Shown here in pieces: positions 9,032 to 17,805 of a DNA stretch of 41,710 nucleotides. This stretch comes from Flavobacteriales bacterium (GTDB lineage Bacteria; Bacteroidota; Bacteroidia; Flavobacteriales; Flavobacteriaceae), in assembly GCA_018335925.1 (NCBI GenBank), contig JAGXRF010000116.1, positions 1 to 41,710 of the forward strand, given 5' to 3'. The position numbers were made by a program, and so were the translations under genes. The notes under the pieces were generated by a model. The model had not been told where the DNA came from and made no database searches. It saw nothing but the letters and a program-made list of their open reading frames with translations. Positions within the stretch are counted from its first letter, which is position 1, and the number at the start of each line of letters is the position of its first letter.

Positions 9032-9483
9032 AAAAAGGACTTTTCATTGTTTCCATGTTTTTTATGATTGGATGTAATAATCAAAAGCAACCCACAACTT
9101 CCGAAAATTTCGATTGGCTGGTTGGACATTGGGAAAGAATTCCTGACAGCACTAAAATAATCACCAAAGAAACTTGGAAAAAAGTCAATGATACCTTTTA
9201 TCAATCTCATGGATTTAGTCTAAAACACCAAGATACTATTTGGCAAGAAATCGTTCATTTAAAAAAACACCAAAAACAATGGTTTTTTGAAGTTTTAATG
9301 CCGGAAAGTAAAAACACAACCAATTTTGAATTAACCGAAATAAAGCAACATAGATTTGTGGCAGAAAATCCTAAAAACGACTTTCCAAAGATCATTCGTT
9401 ACCAAAAAGTGAAAAATCAAATTCATGCAAGTATTGAAGATGGTGAACAAAAAATTGATTTTATTTTTAATCCAAAACCATAG
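9022..9483 (+). CDS. small DUF6265-like lipoprotein
   Basis: Predicted lipoprotein of 153 aa. The N-terminus MDVKKGLFIVSMFFMIGC is a lipoprotein signal with the Cys at residue 18. The mature part opens FDWLVGHWER and continues with TKETWKKVNDTFYQSHGFSL and FVAENPKNDFPKIIRY, the pattern of the DUF6265 / lipocalin-like beta-barrel family of unknown function. It overlaps the PH-domain gene by 10 bases and is probably translated from the same transcript. The ATG at 9022 is chosen because an upstream TTG would destroy the signal peptide. No ligand or activity can be inferred. Confidence 0.75.
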   Translation: MDVKKGLFIVSMFFMIGCNNQKQPTTSENFDWLVGHWERIPDSTKIITKETWKKVNDTFYQSHGFSLKHQDTIWQEIVHLKKHQKQWFFEVLMPESKNTTNFELTEIKQHRFVAENPKNDFPKIIRYQKVKNQIHASIEDGEQKIDFIFNPKP

Positions 9484-9500
9484 CCAATCCTTAAACTTCT

Positions 9501-9508
9501 TATCTTTG
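9501..9508 (+). promoter_or_regulatory. menA: candidate -7 element for menA
   Basis: TATCTTTG is an exact match to the Bacteroidota -7 consensus TAnnTTTG, in the short gap between the DUF6265-like gene and menA. A start site just downstream would give an untranslated leader of about 55 bases. No TTG is found at the usual -33 distance, so the promoter is plausible but incomplete. Confidence 0.45.
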
Positions 9509-9570
9509 AATGGTTATTTTAAGGGCAATTAATTTATCATTTTACCTCGTGTAATTAACATCAATAAATC

Positions 9571-10491
9571 ATGAAACATTGGATTCAAGCTGCCAGACTA
9601 CGCACATTACCACTTTCAGTATCCGGAATTTTGGTTGGTAGTTTTTATGCCATGTCGCAATCCTATTTTAATTGGAAAATCATTGGATTCGCTTTACTTA
9701 CAACCATAGGTTTGCAAGTACTTTCCAACTTTGCCAATGATTATGGCGATGGAGTAAAAGGAACTGACAATGAAGACCGTGTTGGACCAAAAAGAACCAT
9801 CCAAAGTGGGTTGATTAGTCCCGGTCAGATGAAAAATGCCATGTTTATTACCGCATGCATCACTCTAATTTTCGCATTGTTATTGATTTATGTTTCCTTT
9901 AAAAACCAATACCTATATTATTCTTTGTTTTTTTTATTTTTAGGAATCGTTGCCATTGGCTCTGCAATTAAATATACCGTAGGAAAAAATCCTTATGGCT
10001 ACCGAGGATTTGGGGATGTATTCGTATTTATATTCTTCGGGTTGGTAAGCACCTATGGCGTATACTTTTTATATACCAAAACATGGGATTGGATATTGTT
10101 ACTACCTAGTATAGCCATCGGACTATTAAGTGTAGGTGTATTGAATTTAAACAATATGCGTGATGAAGAAAGCGACAAAAAAGTTGGAAAAAACACTTTG
10201 GTAGTCATGATAGGTGGAGCTAAAGCCAAAATGTATCATAGCTTTTTAATAGTAGTCTCAATAATATGTTTGACACTTTTCGGCTTTTTGAAAGGTTTTG
10301 CATTCGACCAATACTTATACGTGATAGGATTTTTACCCTTATTTAGTCACTTAATCAGGGTACACAAAACACATGACCCTAAAAACTTAGATCCGGAGTT
10401 AAAAAGATTGGCATTAACCACCTTTTTAATTTCCATTTTATTATCTCTTTGCTTAATATATTTCATCTCTGATATCATCATGAGATCTTAA
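9571..10491 (+). CDS. menA: 1,4-dihydroxy-2-naphthoate polyprenyltransferase
   Basis: Integral membrane UbiA-family prenyltransferase of 306 aa. It attaches the isoprenoid tail to 1,4-dihydroxy-2-naphthoate, giving demethylmenaquinone. The first Asp-rich motif is NDYGDGVKGTDNEDR (NDxxDxxxGTD) at about residues 55-70; the second is NNMRDEESDKKVGKNTL at about 194-210. Eight or nine hydrophobic helices are visible. The N-terminus MKHWIQAARLRTLPLSVSGI is typical of MenA. It lies 80 bases after the lipoprotein gene and 17 bases before the metallo-hydrolase. Confidence 0.95.
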   Translation: MKHWIQAARLRTLPLSVSGILVGSFYAMSQSYFNWKIIGFALLTTIGLQVLSNFANDYGDGVKGTDNEDRVGPKRTIQSGLISPGQMKNAMFITACITLIFALLLIYVSFKNQYLYYSLFFLFLGIVAIGSAIKYTVGKNPYGYRGFGDVFVFIFFGLVSTYGVYFLYTKTWDWILLLPSIAIGLLSVGVLNLNNMRDEESDKKVGKNTLVVMIGGAKAKMYHSFLIVVSIICLTLFGFLKGFAFDQYLYVIGFLPLFSHLIRVHKTHDPKNLDPELKRLALTTFLISILLSLCLIYFISDIIMRS

Positions 10492-10508
10492 TTAAAAATC
10501 TCAAAATC

Positions 10509-11186
10509 ATGAAAATTACATTTTTAGGACATGCCTCATTACAACTAGAAATTAAAGGAAAAACCATTATAGTAGATCCTTTTATTAGTGCCAATCCAAA
10601 AGCAAGTAACATCGATTTAAATACCATACAACCTGATTATATATTAATCACACACGCACATCAAGACCATATATTAGATGTAGAGGTATTGGCCAAACAA
10701 AAAAATGCTACTATTGTTTCTAATTGGGAAATAGCAACTTATTATGGCAACAAAGGTTTTACTTCCCACCCTATGAACCATGGGGGGAGTTGGAATTTTG
10801 ATTTCGGAAAAGTTACCTATACCAATGCTGTACATTCTAGTTCTTTTCCGGATGGTACCTATGGAGGTAATCCAGGAGGTTTTATTATTCAAGGTGAGCA
10901 TAAAACAATTTATATTTCAGGAGATACTGCCCTTACATTTGACATGCAATTGATTCCGAAAAAAGTACAACTAGATATTGCTATTTTACCAATTGGAGAT
11001 AATTTTACGATGGATGTAGACGATGCCATCATTGCCTCTGATTTTGTGCAATGCGATAAAGTGTTGGGGGTGCATTATGATACGTTTGGGTATATTGAAA
11101 TCGACAAAGAAGCAGCCATCAAAAAGTTCTTTGATGCTGGAAAAGATTTGATGTTACTTGCTATTGGAGAAAGCATTGAATTATAA
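10509..11186 (+). CDS. UPF0173-type metal-dependent hydrolase (metallo-beta-lactamase fold)
   Basis: Soluble hydrolase of 225 aa. The metal site HxHxDH is HAHQDH at residues 49-54 within ITHAHQDHILD. Further ligands are likely in AVHSSSFPDG and the ISGDTAL Asp, with VLGVHYDTFG near the C-terminus. Length and order match the UPF0173 family (UlaG-like), whose natural substrate is mostly unknown. It sits between menA and menC; its stop overlaps the menC ATG by one base (TAATG), so translation is probably coupled. The linkage suggests, but does not show, a role related to menaquinone. Confidence 0.85.
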   Translation: MKITFLGHASLQLEIKGKTIIVDPFISANPKASNIDLNTIQPDYILITHAHQDHILDVEVLAKQKNATIVSNWEIATYYGNKGFTSHPMNHGGSWNFDFGKVTYTNAVHSSSFPDGTYGGNPGGFIIQGEHKTIYISGDTALTFDMQLIPKKVQLDIAILPIGDNFTMDVDDAIIASDFVQCDKVLGVHYDTFGYIEIDKEAAIKKFFDAGKDLMLLAIGESIEL

Positions 11187-12226
11187 TGAAATTACATTTT
11201 TTTCCTTATCATTTACAATTTAAGTTTGCTGCAGGTACTTCTCGAGGTGTTTTAAACCAAAAAGAAACTTGGTTTTTAGTATTAAAACAAAATGAAAAAG
11301 TCGGCATTGGAGAAGCTGGGTTGTTACGTGGATTAAGTATTGACGACAGACCCGATTATGAAGGAAAACTACAATGGTTGCAACAAAACATTCATTTGCC
11401 ATACACCCAACTTTGGGAGGCATTACACGAATTTCCTTCCATCCAATTTGGATTGGAAATGGCAATGAAATCATTGCAAAGCGAAAACCCATTTTTGCTT
11501 TTTCCTTCAAATTTTACCAATATCGAAACTCCAATTCCAATCAATGGTTTGGTATGGATGGGAGACAAACATTGGATGAAAAAACAAATCATCCAAAAAA
11601 TTGAAGATGGTTTTCATTGCATCAAACTAAAAATAGGTGCAATTGATTTTGAAGAAGAACTTGCCTTACTAAAATTTATTCGAACCCATTTTACTGAAAA
11701 AGATTTAGAAATTAGAGTTGATGCCAACGGAGCATTTTCTCCATCTGAAGCATTGCAAAAATTAGAGAAAATAAGTCAATATAACATCCATAGCATTGAA
11801 CAACCCATTGCCCCAAAACAATGGGAAACTATGGCTGATTTGTGTAAACAATCTCCCATTCCAATTGCATTGGATGAGGAGTTGATTGGAATTTGGGATA
11901 TAAGTGAAAAAAAAGCAATATTAGAATCTATACATCCCCACTATTTAATATTTAAACCCACCCTAATTGGAGGTTGGCAACACACCGAGCAATGGATTGA
12001 TTTGGCTGAAAAAAAATCCATTCAATGGTGGGTAACTTCTGCTTTAGAAAGCAATGTTGGATTAAATGCCATAGCACAATGGACCTTTATAAAAAGTAAT
12101 CCTTTGCCTCAAGGACTTGGTACAGGTAGTTTATATCACAACAACATACAAAGTCCGCTGAATGTAGGTAATGGAAATTTAACTTATCAATCAAAAACTT
12201 CTTGGGATTTTTCTCTTTTTAGATAA
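11186..12226 (+). CDS. menC: o-succinylbenzoate synthase
   Basis: Enolase-superfamily enzyme of 346 aa that dehydrates SHCHC to o-succinylbenzoate in the menaquinone pathway. The second catalytic Lys motif KxK is CIKLKIG. Metal ligands lie in IRVDANGAF, SIEQPI and ALDEELIG, followed by the Lys in YLIFKPTLIGG. VTSALESNVGLNAIAQW is the C-terminal barrel motif typical of flavobacterial MenC. Genetic context (menB and menA upstream) favours MenC over dipeptide epimerase, a close relative. The ATG overlaps the preceding stop. No clear terminator is seen in the 60 bases before the next gene. Confidence 0.9.
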   Translation: MKLHFFPYHLQFKFAAGTSRGVLNQKETWFLVLKQNEKVGIGEAGLLRGLSIDDRPDYEGKLQWLQQNIHLPYTQLWEALHEFPSIQFGLEMAMKSLQSENPFLLFPSNFTNIETPIPINGLVWMGDKHWMKKQIIQKIEDGFHCIKLKIGAIDFEEELALLKFIRTHFTEKDLEIRVDANGAFSPSEALQKLEKISQYNIHSIEQPIAPKQWETMADLCKQSPIPIALDEELIGIWDISEKKAILESIHPHYLIFKPTLIGGWQHTEQWIDLAEKKSIQWWVTSALESNVGLNAIAQWTFIKSNPLPQGLGTGSLYHNNIQSPLNVGNGNLTYQSKTSWDFSLFR

Positions 12227-12286
12227 AAAAATGTAAGTAATTTAATAATTTACCTAAATTAGCTAATCCTAATTATTTTACTTTAA

Positions 12287-14125
12287 ATGAAATACCTTTC
12301 AGTCATTCTTTTGATTTTATTTAGTGCTACCTATGCCCAAAATTTAAGAGAAATAGATAGCATTAAAATTTATTTACAAAAGAGTAAAGATGAAATTTAC
12401 AACGACAAAAAACAAGCGGTAAAGTACTTAAATAAAGCTAAAGAATTTTACAAACCATCTTATGTGGAGACTTATTTAGCTGATATCGAATACCAAACTG
12501 GCGTAATAAACTATATTACAGCAGATTATAAAGAGTCGCTAGAACACTTTTTAAAAGCTCTGGAAATCTACCAACGAAACAATAAAACTTCAGATATAGC
12601 CAAATGTTATACTGGCATAGGTTTGGTAGAAATGGGAATTGAAAATACAGAAAATGCAAGAAAATATTTCATAAAATCGTTAAAAATTAAACATCCTTTA
12701 TCCGACAGAATGAACACTGCCAATCTGTTTAATTTAGGGATTTTACAAATGGATGCCAAACAATATGATTCTGCACAATACTATTTTAGAAAATCATATC
12801 AATTATCTCTTAAATCCAAAAGAATTGACACAGAGCAAATGTTGCTCAACCGTTTTGGTCAGTTAAAATTGGAAACCAATGAAATTGATTCTGCCTTTTA
12901 TTATTATAAAAAATTATTCAACCACACGTCTCCAGTAAGTAATTGGGAAAAAACTGCAGGCCATAGAGGTCTTGCAGAATATTACCTTAAAAAAGGAAAT
13001 TTATTTGAAGCTGAAAAAAATGCAAAAATTGCTTTAGGGTTAGCTTTGCAGATTCCGTCCAAATGGGAAGTTTATAAATGTTATGAAATACTTGGGGAAA
13101 TTTCAGTACTAAATAACAACCCTTTAAAAGCATATGAGTATTTAAAGTTACATAATATTTATAAAGATTCCGTTGTAAACGAAAACACCATAAGGAAGAT
13201 AAAATATTTACAACTTCAAGAAAAAGAGAATGAAAACCAACGATTGGCATTAGAAAAAGAACAAATTGAAAGCGAGCTAAAAAACTATCGTTTTTTACTC
13301 ATTTTTATTGTTTTTGTTAGTATTGTTTTGAGCTTAGTAGTCTATTTGTACAAGAAACAAATAAGTATGAAAAACCAACATGCTACAGAATTAGAATCCA
13401 TCAACCAAACAATTGCAGTCAAAAATCAAAAGTTAACAGAAATAAACCAAACCAAATCAATTCTTTTAAGTGTATTGTCTCACGATTTAAAGAGTCCACT
13501 AGCTGGTATTGACCAAGTATTAACTATGTCGCAACATGATTTTTTTTCGGAGGAAGAAAAGAAGAATTTGTTGGTACAATTACAATCCCAAGTTAAAGAA
13601 ACCATTAACATGTTGAATAATATGATTCATTGGGCACAAAGTCAAAAAGAAGGCTTTATTACCAATCCTTCCATTATCAACCCCGAAACGATTATCAAAA
13701 ACGTAATCAATAACTTAAAGTTAAATGCTGAATTAAAAAATATCGAAATTAAGTTAGTAATTGGCCACCCAATTGAATTTACATTTGACCCTACGCACTT
13801 TCAAATTATCATGCAAAATCTTTTAAATAACGCAATTAAGTTTAGTTATAGCAATTCTCCGATTCATATAGAAATTACTAGTATGGCCCATCATTATCAT
13901 ATTCATGTAAAAGATCAAGGAATGGGACTAAGCATTCAACAAATGGAAAAAATTCTTTCAGAAAAATACCAAATAGACAATATCCAATATGCAGATGCTG
14001 ATAAAAGCACTGGAATAGGTTTAACTTTAGTTAAATCGTTATTGCAACTAAATCGTGGAAAATTAGAAATATCAAGTGTCCCTAACAAGTTAACCGTGTT
14101 TACCATTTGTATTCCCAAAGAATAA
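12287..14125 (+). CDS. TPR-containing membrane sensor histidine kinase
   Basis: Two-component kinase of 612 aa. A signal peptide (MKYLSVILLILFSATYAQ) leads to a periplasmic region of about 300 residues with tetratricopeptide repeats (for example YKESLEHFLKALEIYQ, ARKYFIKSLKIK, AQYYFRKSYQLS, AEKNAKIALGLAL). A short coiled coil and one membrane helix (about 334-355) follow. The cytoplasmic kinase core has its His at about 399 (LSHDLKSPLAGI), the N box NLLNNAIKFSY, the G1 box VKDQGMGLS and the G2 box GIGLTLVKSLL. This architecture is common in Bacteroidota. The next kinase starts one base after this stop, and a receiver protein follows, so the three may form a phosphorelay unit. Confidence 0.88.
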   Translation: MKYLSVILLILFSATYAQNLREIDSIKIYLQKSKDEIYNDKKQAVKYLNKAKEFYKPSYVETYLADIEYQTGVINYITADYKESLEHFLKALEIYQRNNKTSDIAKCYTGIGLVEMGIENTENARKYFIKSLKIKHPLSDRMNTANLFNLGILQMDAKQYDSAQYYFRKSYQLSLKSKRIDTEQMLLNRFGQLKLETNEIDSAFYYYKKLFNHTSPVSNWEKTAGHRGLAEYYLKKGNLFEAEKNAKIALGLALQIPSKWEVYKCYEILGEISVLNNNPLKAYEYLKLHNIYKDSVVNENTIRKIKYLQLQEKENENQRLALEKEQIESELKNYRFLLIFIVFVSIVLSLVVYLYKKQISMKNQHATELESINQTIAVKNQKLTEINQTKSILLSVLSHDLKSPLAGIDQVLTMSQHDFFSEEEKKNLLVQLQSQVKETINMLNNMIHWAQSQKEGFITNPSIINPETIIKNVINNLKLNAELKNIEIKLVIGHPIEFTFDPTHFQIIMQNLLNNAIKFSYSNSPIHIEITSMAHHYHIHVKDQGMGLSIQQMEKILSEKYQIDNIQYADADKSTGIGLTLVKSLLQLNRGKLEISSVPNKLTVFTICIPKE

Positions 14126-14126
14126 T

Positions 14127-16952
14127 ATGCTCAATAAATTAGTTTTAAATGAATTTGCCAAGTGGGTATGGATAATCGTATTAACGATTATGGTAACTAC
14201 TATTGGTTTTTTTCGATTTAAAATTAAAGAGGAAAACAGGAAAGAACAAATGCATTTTCATTTATTAAGTACTAAAGACAGAATTGAAGAAACACTAAAA
14301 AACAGTTATAATGTTTGTTTAAATTTAGCTTTTGCAATAGGTGACGATGGTAAAGTTATCAATTTTGAAGAATTTGCAGAGGAACTATTGGCTAACAATA
14401 AACATATTGATGGTGTACAATTAGTACCTAATGGAATTATCAAATATGTTTTCCCATTAGATAAACACAAAAGTGCCATAGGATACAATATTTTAAAAAA
14501 CACTACCAGTCCATTAGTTTCTCTAGAAGCCAATAAAACCAAGTTTGACAAAAAAATTTATTTTTCAGGACCATTCGAATTAAAGCAAGGAGGTTTTGGC
14601 ATCGTAGGAAGAATTCCTGTATATAAAAAAGGAGAATTTTGGGGTTTTTCGGCAGTAATCATACAATTGAATACTTTTTTTGACCATGTTGGCATTTCAG
14701 GCTGGCAAGTAAAAGATTTTGGTGTGCAATTTTCAAAATGGGATCCAATCAAAAATAAAGAAATTTTCTACGTAAAAAATCAACCATTACCATTCGATAA
14801 TTATTTTACCTCTGCTGAAATTAGCAATGAAGGTTGGAAAATTTATATTATCGACTACCAAAAAAATGCCATATTTAAGTCGATTTGGTTTGATTGGATC
14901 ATATTGCTATTAATATATTTGGGTTTACTATTTGCAACACAAATTTTACATCAACATTCCAAAGCATTGATTGAAAAACTTGAATTACAAGGAGAGCAGT
15001 TACTAGAAAACAGTAAGGTATTTCATGCTATTTTCAATGAACTTTCTATTGGAATTATGAAAGTAAATGTGGAGAAATTTCAAATTGAAAATTGCAATGA
15101 ATTTCTTTGTAATATGCTTGGATATGATGCACAGGAGCTTACCCAGCTGAGTCCAAAAGACATCAGTTTTACAGAAGATAAAAATGCATCGGATGAATTA
15201 GTTCTACAACTAAAACAAAGAAAAATCAACTATTTTTCTTTGCAAAAAAGATATGTTCATAAGCAGGGTTATCCTATTTGGTGCAATATTACTGTTTCCG
15301 GAATTACCAATCCTAAAGATGAATTGGTTTATTTTTTGGGTATTGTTGAAAATATACAAGACAAAAAAGAAATAGAGGAAATTAATTTATTGCACCAACA
15401 ACGAATGGAAAGTTTATTTAAGGATTCACCAATTCCTATTTGGGAAGAAGACTTTTCTGCAATAAAAAGCTATTTAAATACTTTTGAATTTTTTGATTTA
15501 AGCACTTTGGGATTAAGAGATTATTTGTTCCAAAATTTTTATATTGTTGAAAAATGTATTCAGCTACTCAAAGTAGTAGAAGTAAATCAGGCATGTTTGG
15601 ATTTACATCAAGCACAATCAAAAGAAGATTTATTAAACAATTTTGATAAAATTTTTCCTCAAATTGCCTACGAAACTTTTACTTACCAAATCATTTCCAT
15701 CATTCAAAACAAAACAAGTTTTAAAACAGATTCACTAGTATCTACAATTCATGGTGAGTTGCGAAATATACATTTTCAATGGAATGTCATCAAAGGATTT
15801 GAAGATAATTATCAACGTGTAATTATTATTACAGAAGACATTACAGAAAAAGTAAAACAAGAACAGGAAATAAGAAATAGTCAAGCTAAAATTACTTCAT
15901 TGATTGCAACAGTGGAAGGTGTTGTTTGGGAAGGAAATCCGAAAAGCTATACCCCTACTTTTATAAGTGACAAGGTAGAGTCTTTTTTTGGGTATCCTAA
16001 AGAATTATGGAGCAACCAATCTAATTTTAGAGAATCCATTATGGAGGAAGAAAAAGAGAAAGCCTTAAAAGATTACATGTTTAATGTGGAAAGATTGGAA
16101 AAGTTTGACCTTGAATATGCAATAAAAAATCAAAATGGAGAAAAAATTTGGATTCGAGATTGTGTGAATGTAATTAGTTTACCTAATGGTGATAAATCTG
16201 TTCGTGGTATAATGATGGACATTACTACATTAAAAGAAGTACAAAATCAATTAACCAATTCATTGGAAGTACTTACCGAACAAAACAAGCGATTATTGAA
16301 CTTCTCTCATATTGTTTCACACAATCTTCGTTCACACGCTAGTAATATTTTGTCGTTAACTTCATTAATAGAAGCTACCGAACAAATAGAGGAACAAATG
16401 GAGTATTTGCAATTAATTTGTCAGGTTGCTAAACAATTAGATGCTACCATGCTAAATTTAACCCAACTAACAGAAAAACAAATTAACAACGAAAGCAGTA
16501 AAAAAACTTTAAACTTAAATGAGTATGTAGATAAAGCGATCATTCCCTTACAAAAAGAAATGAGAGAGGCACACTTTTACTTGCACAAAGATTTTGATTT
16601 AAAACTTACTATTTTTATCAATCCAGCTTTTTTAGAAAGTATTTTATACAATATCATTTCCAATGCTATTAAATTTAGGAACCAAAAAACAGAATCGTAT
16701 TTAAAAATCAAAGGTTATGAAAATGAAAACTTTACGGTGTTAGAATTTTCAGATAATGGCTTAGGAATGAATATTAAAGGGAAAGAACACAAAGTATTCC
16801 AATTGTATAAAATGTTTCACAAAAACATTTCTACCAAAGGATTGGGCTTATTTATGACTAAAAATCAAGTGGAAGCCATGGGTGGAACTATTGAAGTAGA
16901 AAGCAAGGAAATGGAAGGAACAACTTTTATCGTTAAAATACCTAAAGTTTAA
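14127..16952 (+). CDS. CHASE- and PAS-domain membrane sensor histidine kinase
   Basis: Kinase of 941 aa. A first membrane helix at about 12-32 is followed by a CHASE-type periplasmic domain (about 35-245: IDGVQLVPNGIIKYVFPL, SGPFELKQGGFGIVGRIPV, FWGFSAVIIQ) and a second helix at about 253-272. Three PAS-like segments follow (about 290-420, 430-575 and 585-710), each ending in a PAC-like strand such as YFLGIVENIQDKKE. The DHp helix has the His at about 732 (SHIVSHNLRSHASNI). The ATPase domain has NIISNAIKFRN and FSDNGLGM; the G2 region reads KGLGLFMTKNQVEAMGG. The ligand is unknown. It starts one base after the TPR kinase stop and lies 35 bases before the receiver gene. Confidence 0.87.
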   Translation: MLNKLVLNEFAKWVWIIVLTIMVTTIGFFRFKIKEENRKEQMHFHLLSTKDRIEETLKNSYNVCLNLAFAIGDDGKVINFEEFAEELLANNKHIDGVQLVPNGIIKYVFPLDKHKSAIGYNILKNTTSPLVSLEANKTKFDKKIYFSGPFELKQGGFGIVGRIPVYKKGEFWGFSAVIIQLNTFFDHVGISGWQVKDFGVQFSKWDPIKNKEIFYVKNQPLPFDNYFTSAEISNEGWKIYIIDYQKNAIFKSIWFDWIILLLIYLGLLFATQILHQHSKALIEKLELQGEQLLENSKVFHAIFNELSIGIMKVNVEKFQIENCNEFLCNMLGYDAQELTQLSPKDISFTEDKNASDELVLQLKQRKINYFSLQKRYVHKQGYPIWCNITVSGITNPKDELVYFLGIVENIQDKKEIEEINLLHQQRMESLFKDSPIPIWEEDFSAIKSYLNTFEFFDLSTLGLRDYLFQNFYIVEKCIQLLKVVEVNQACLDLHQAQSKEDLLNNFDKIFPQIAYETFTYQIISIIQNKTSFKTDSLVSTIHGELRNIHFQWNVIKGFEDNYQRVIIITEDITEKVKQEQEIRNSQAKITSLIATVEGVVWEGNPKSYTPTFISDKVESFFGYPKELWSNQSNFRESIMEEEKEKALKDYMFNVERLEKFDLEYAIKNQNGEKIWIRDCVNVISLPNGDKSVRGIMMDITTLKEVQNQLTNSLEVLTEQNKRLLNFSHIVSHNLRSHASNILSLTSLIEATEQIEEQMEYLQLICQVAKQLDATMLNLTQLTEKQINNESSKKTLNLNEYVDKAIIPLQKEMREAHFYLHKDFDLKLTIFINPAFLESILYNIISNAIKFRNQKTESYLKIKGYENENFTVLEFSDNGLGMNIKGKEHKVFQLYKMFHKNISTKGLGLFMTKNQVEAMGGTIEVESKEMEGTTFIVKIPKV

Positions 16953-16987
16953 TTTTTTTTAATTAAATTAGCACTAAATCAATATAT

Positions 16988-17377
16988 ATGAAAAATATTT
17001 CAACTATATATATTGTAGACAATGATCCTATATATCAATTGGTTGTAAAAAAGTTGCTACAAAAAATGCTTCCTTCTACTAATCTATTTAGTTTTATGGA
17101 TGGCTCAGAAGCATGGGAAAAACTTTGCAACTTAACCAATGAAAAAGTTCCTTGCATCATTTTACTCGATTTAGATATGCCTTTGATGGATGGATGGGAG
17201 TTTATGGAAATGTTTGATTTATGGAAACATCCGGAAAAAAATAATATTCAAATTTATATTGTAAGTTCCTCAATTGCCAAAGAAGATATAGAAAAATCTA
17301 ATACCTATTCCTCTATTGTAGATTATATCACTAAACCAATAAGTTTGGCTTCTTTAGAAAAAATTCTCTTAAAATAA
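16988..17377 (+). CDS. single-domain response regulator (receiver only)
   Basis: CheY-like receiver of 129 aa with no output domain. Acidic residues D11 and D13 lie in IVDNDP, the phospho-acceptor is D61 in ILLDLDMPLMDGWEF, the Ser/Thr switch is in YIVSSSI, and the Lys is in YITKPISL. It follows two sensor kinases on the same strand with short gaps, so it is a natural acceptor for one or both. Without an output domain it would pass the signal through protein contact or a phosphorelay. Confidence 0.9.
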   Translation: MKNISTIYIVDNDPIYQLVVKKLLQKMLPSTNLFSFMDGSEAWEKLCNLTNEKVPCIILLDLDMPLMDGWEFMEMFDLWKHPEKNNIQIYIVSSSIAKEDIEKSNTYSSIVDYITKPISLASLEKILLK

Positions 17378-17380
17378 ATT

Positions 17381-17749
17381 TCATTTTTTTACCATCCAAT
17401 ATCCTAAGATGGTAGCTAACAATCCTAATATAACTGAACTAAAAATATACAAAACCAAAGCCATATAATTTTGCTCTTTTAATAACTTAAACGCATCTAA
17501 AGAAAAGGCAGAAAAAGTAGTAAAACTTCCTAAAAAACCAATGGCAACTACAGCAAACCATGTTTTGTCTAGAAAATTTTTTTCTAATAACGAAAAACAA
17601 ATACCAATCAAAAAACATCCAACCAAATTCACCACAAATGTAGCATGCGGTAAGTTTTGCGAAGTAAAGGTTTTAACAAACTCAGAAACCAAATACCTGG
17701 AAACTCCTCCAAAAAAACTTCCTAAACCAATGGCTAAAATTAACTTCAT
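17381..17749 (-). CDS. crcB: fluoride exporter CrcB/Fluc
   Basis: Small membrane channel of 122 aa that exports fluoride as a dual-topology dimer. Four hydrophobic helices are visible. Family motifs are GGVSRYLVS, the Asn-containing NLVGCFLIGICFS and GFLGSFTTFSAFSLD, which carries the FxTFSxF track. Length matches the family. The ATG lies directly after the T tract of the lon terminator, so there is almost no untranslated leader free of that hairpin. No fluoride riboswitch was recognised. It converges with the receiver gene, with only 3 bases between the stops. Confidence 0.93.
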   Translation of the reverse strand: MKLILAIGLGSFFGGVSRYLVSEFVKTFTSQNLPHATFVVNLVGCFLIGICFSLLEKNFLDKTWFAVVAIGFLGSFTTFSAFSLDAFKLLKEQNYMALVLYIFSSVILGLLATILGYWMVKK

Positions 17750-17753
17750 AAAA

Positions 17754-17785
17754 AATGCGTAGACTATTTTTCAAATCTACGCATT
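17754..17785 (-). terminator. lon terminator, abutting the crcB start
   Basis: AATGCGTAGA pairs with TCTACGCATT over 10 bp around a 12-base loop. On the minus strand the stem is followed by a run of six T that ends at the crcB ATG. The stop of lon lies about 20 bases upstream on that strand. Confidence 0.8.
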
Positions 17786-17805
17786 AATTTTTAATCTTAT
17801 TTTGT

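Noticed and set aside
17381..17805. Fluoride riboswitch upstream of crcB
   Set aside because: The short gap is fully used by the lon terminator hairpin; no recognisable crcB-motif pseudoknot sequence is present.
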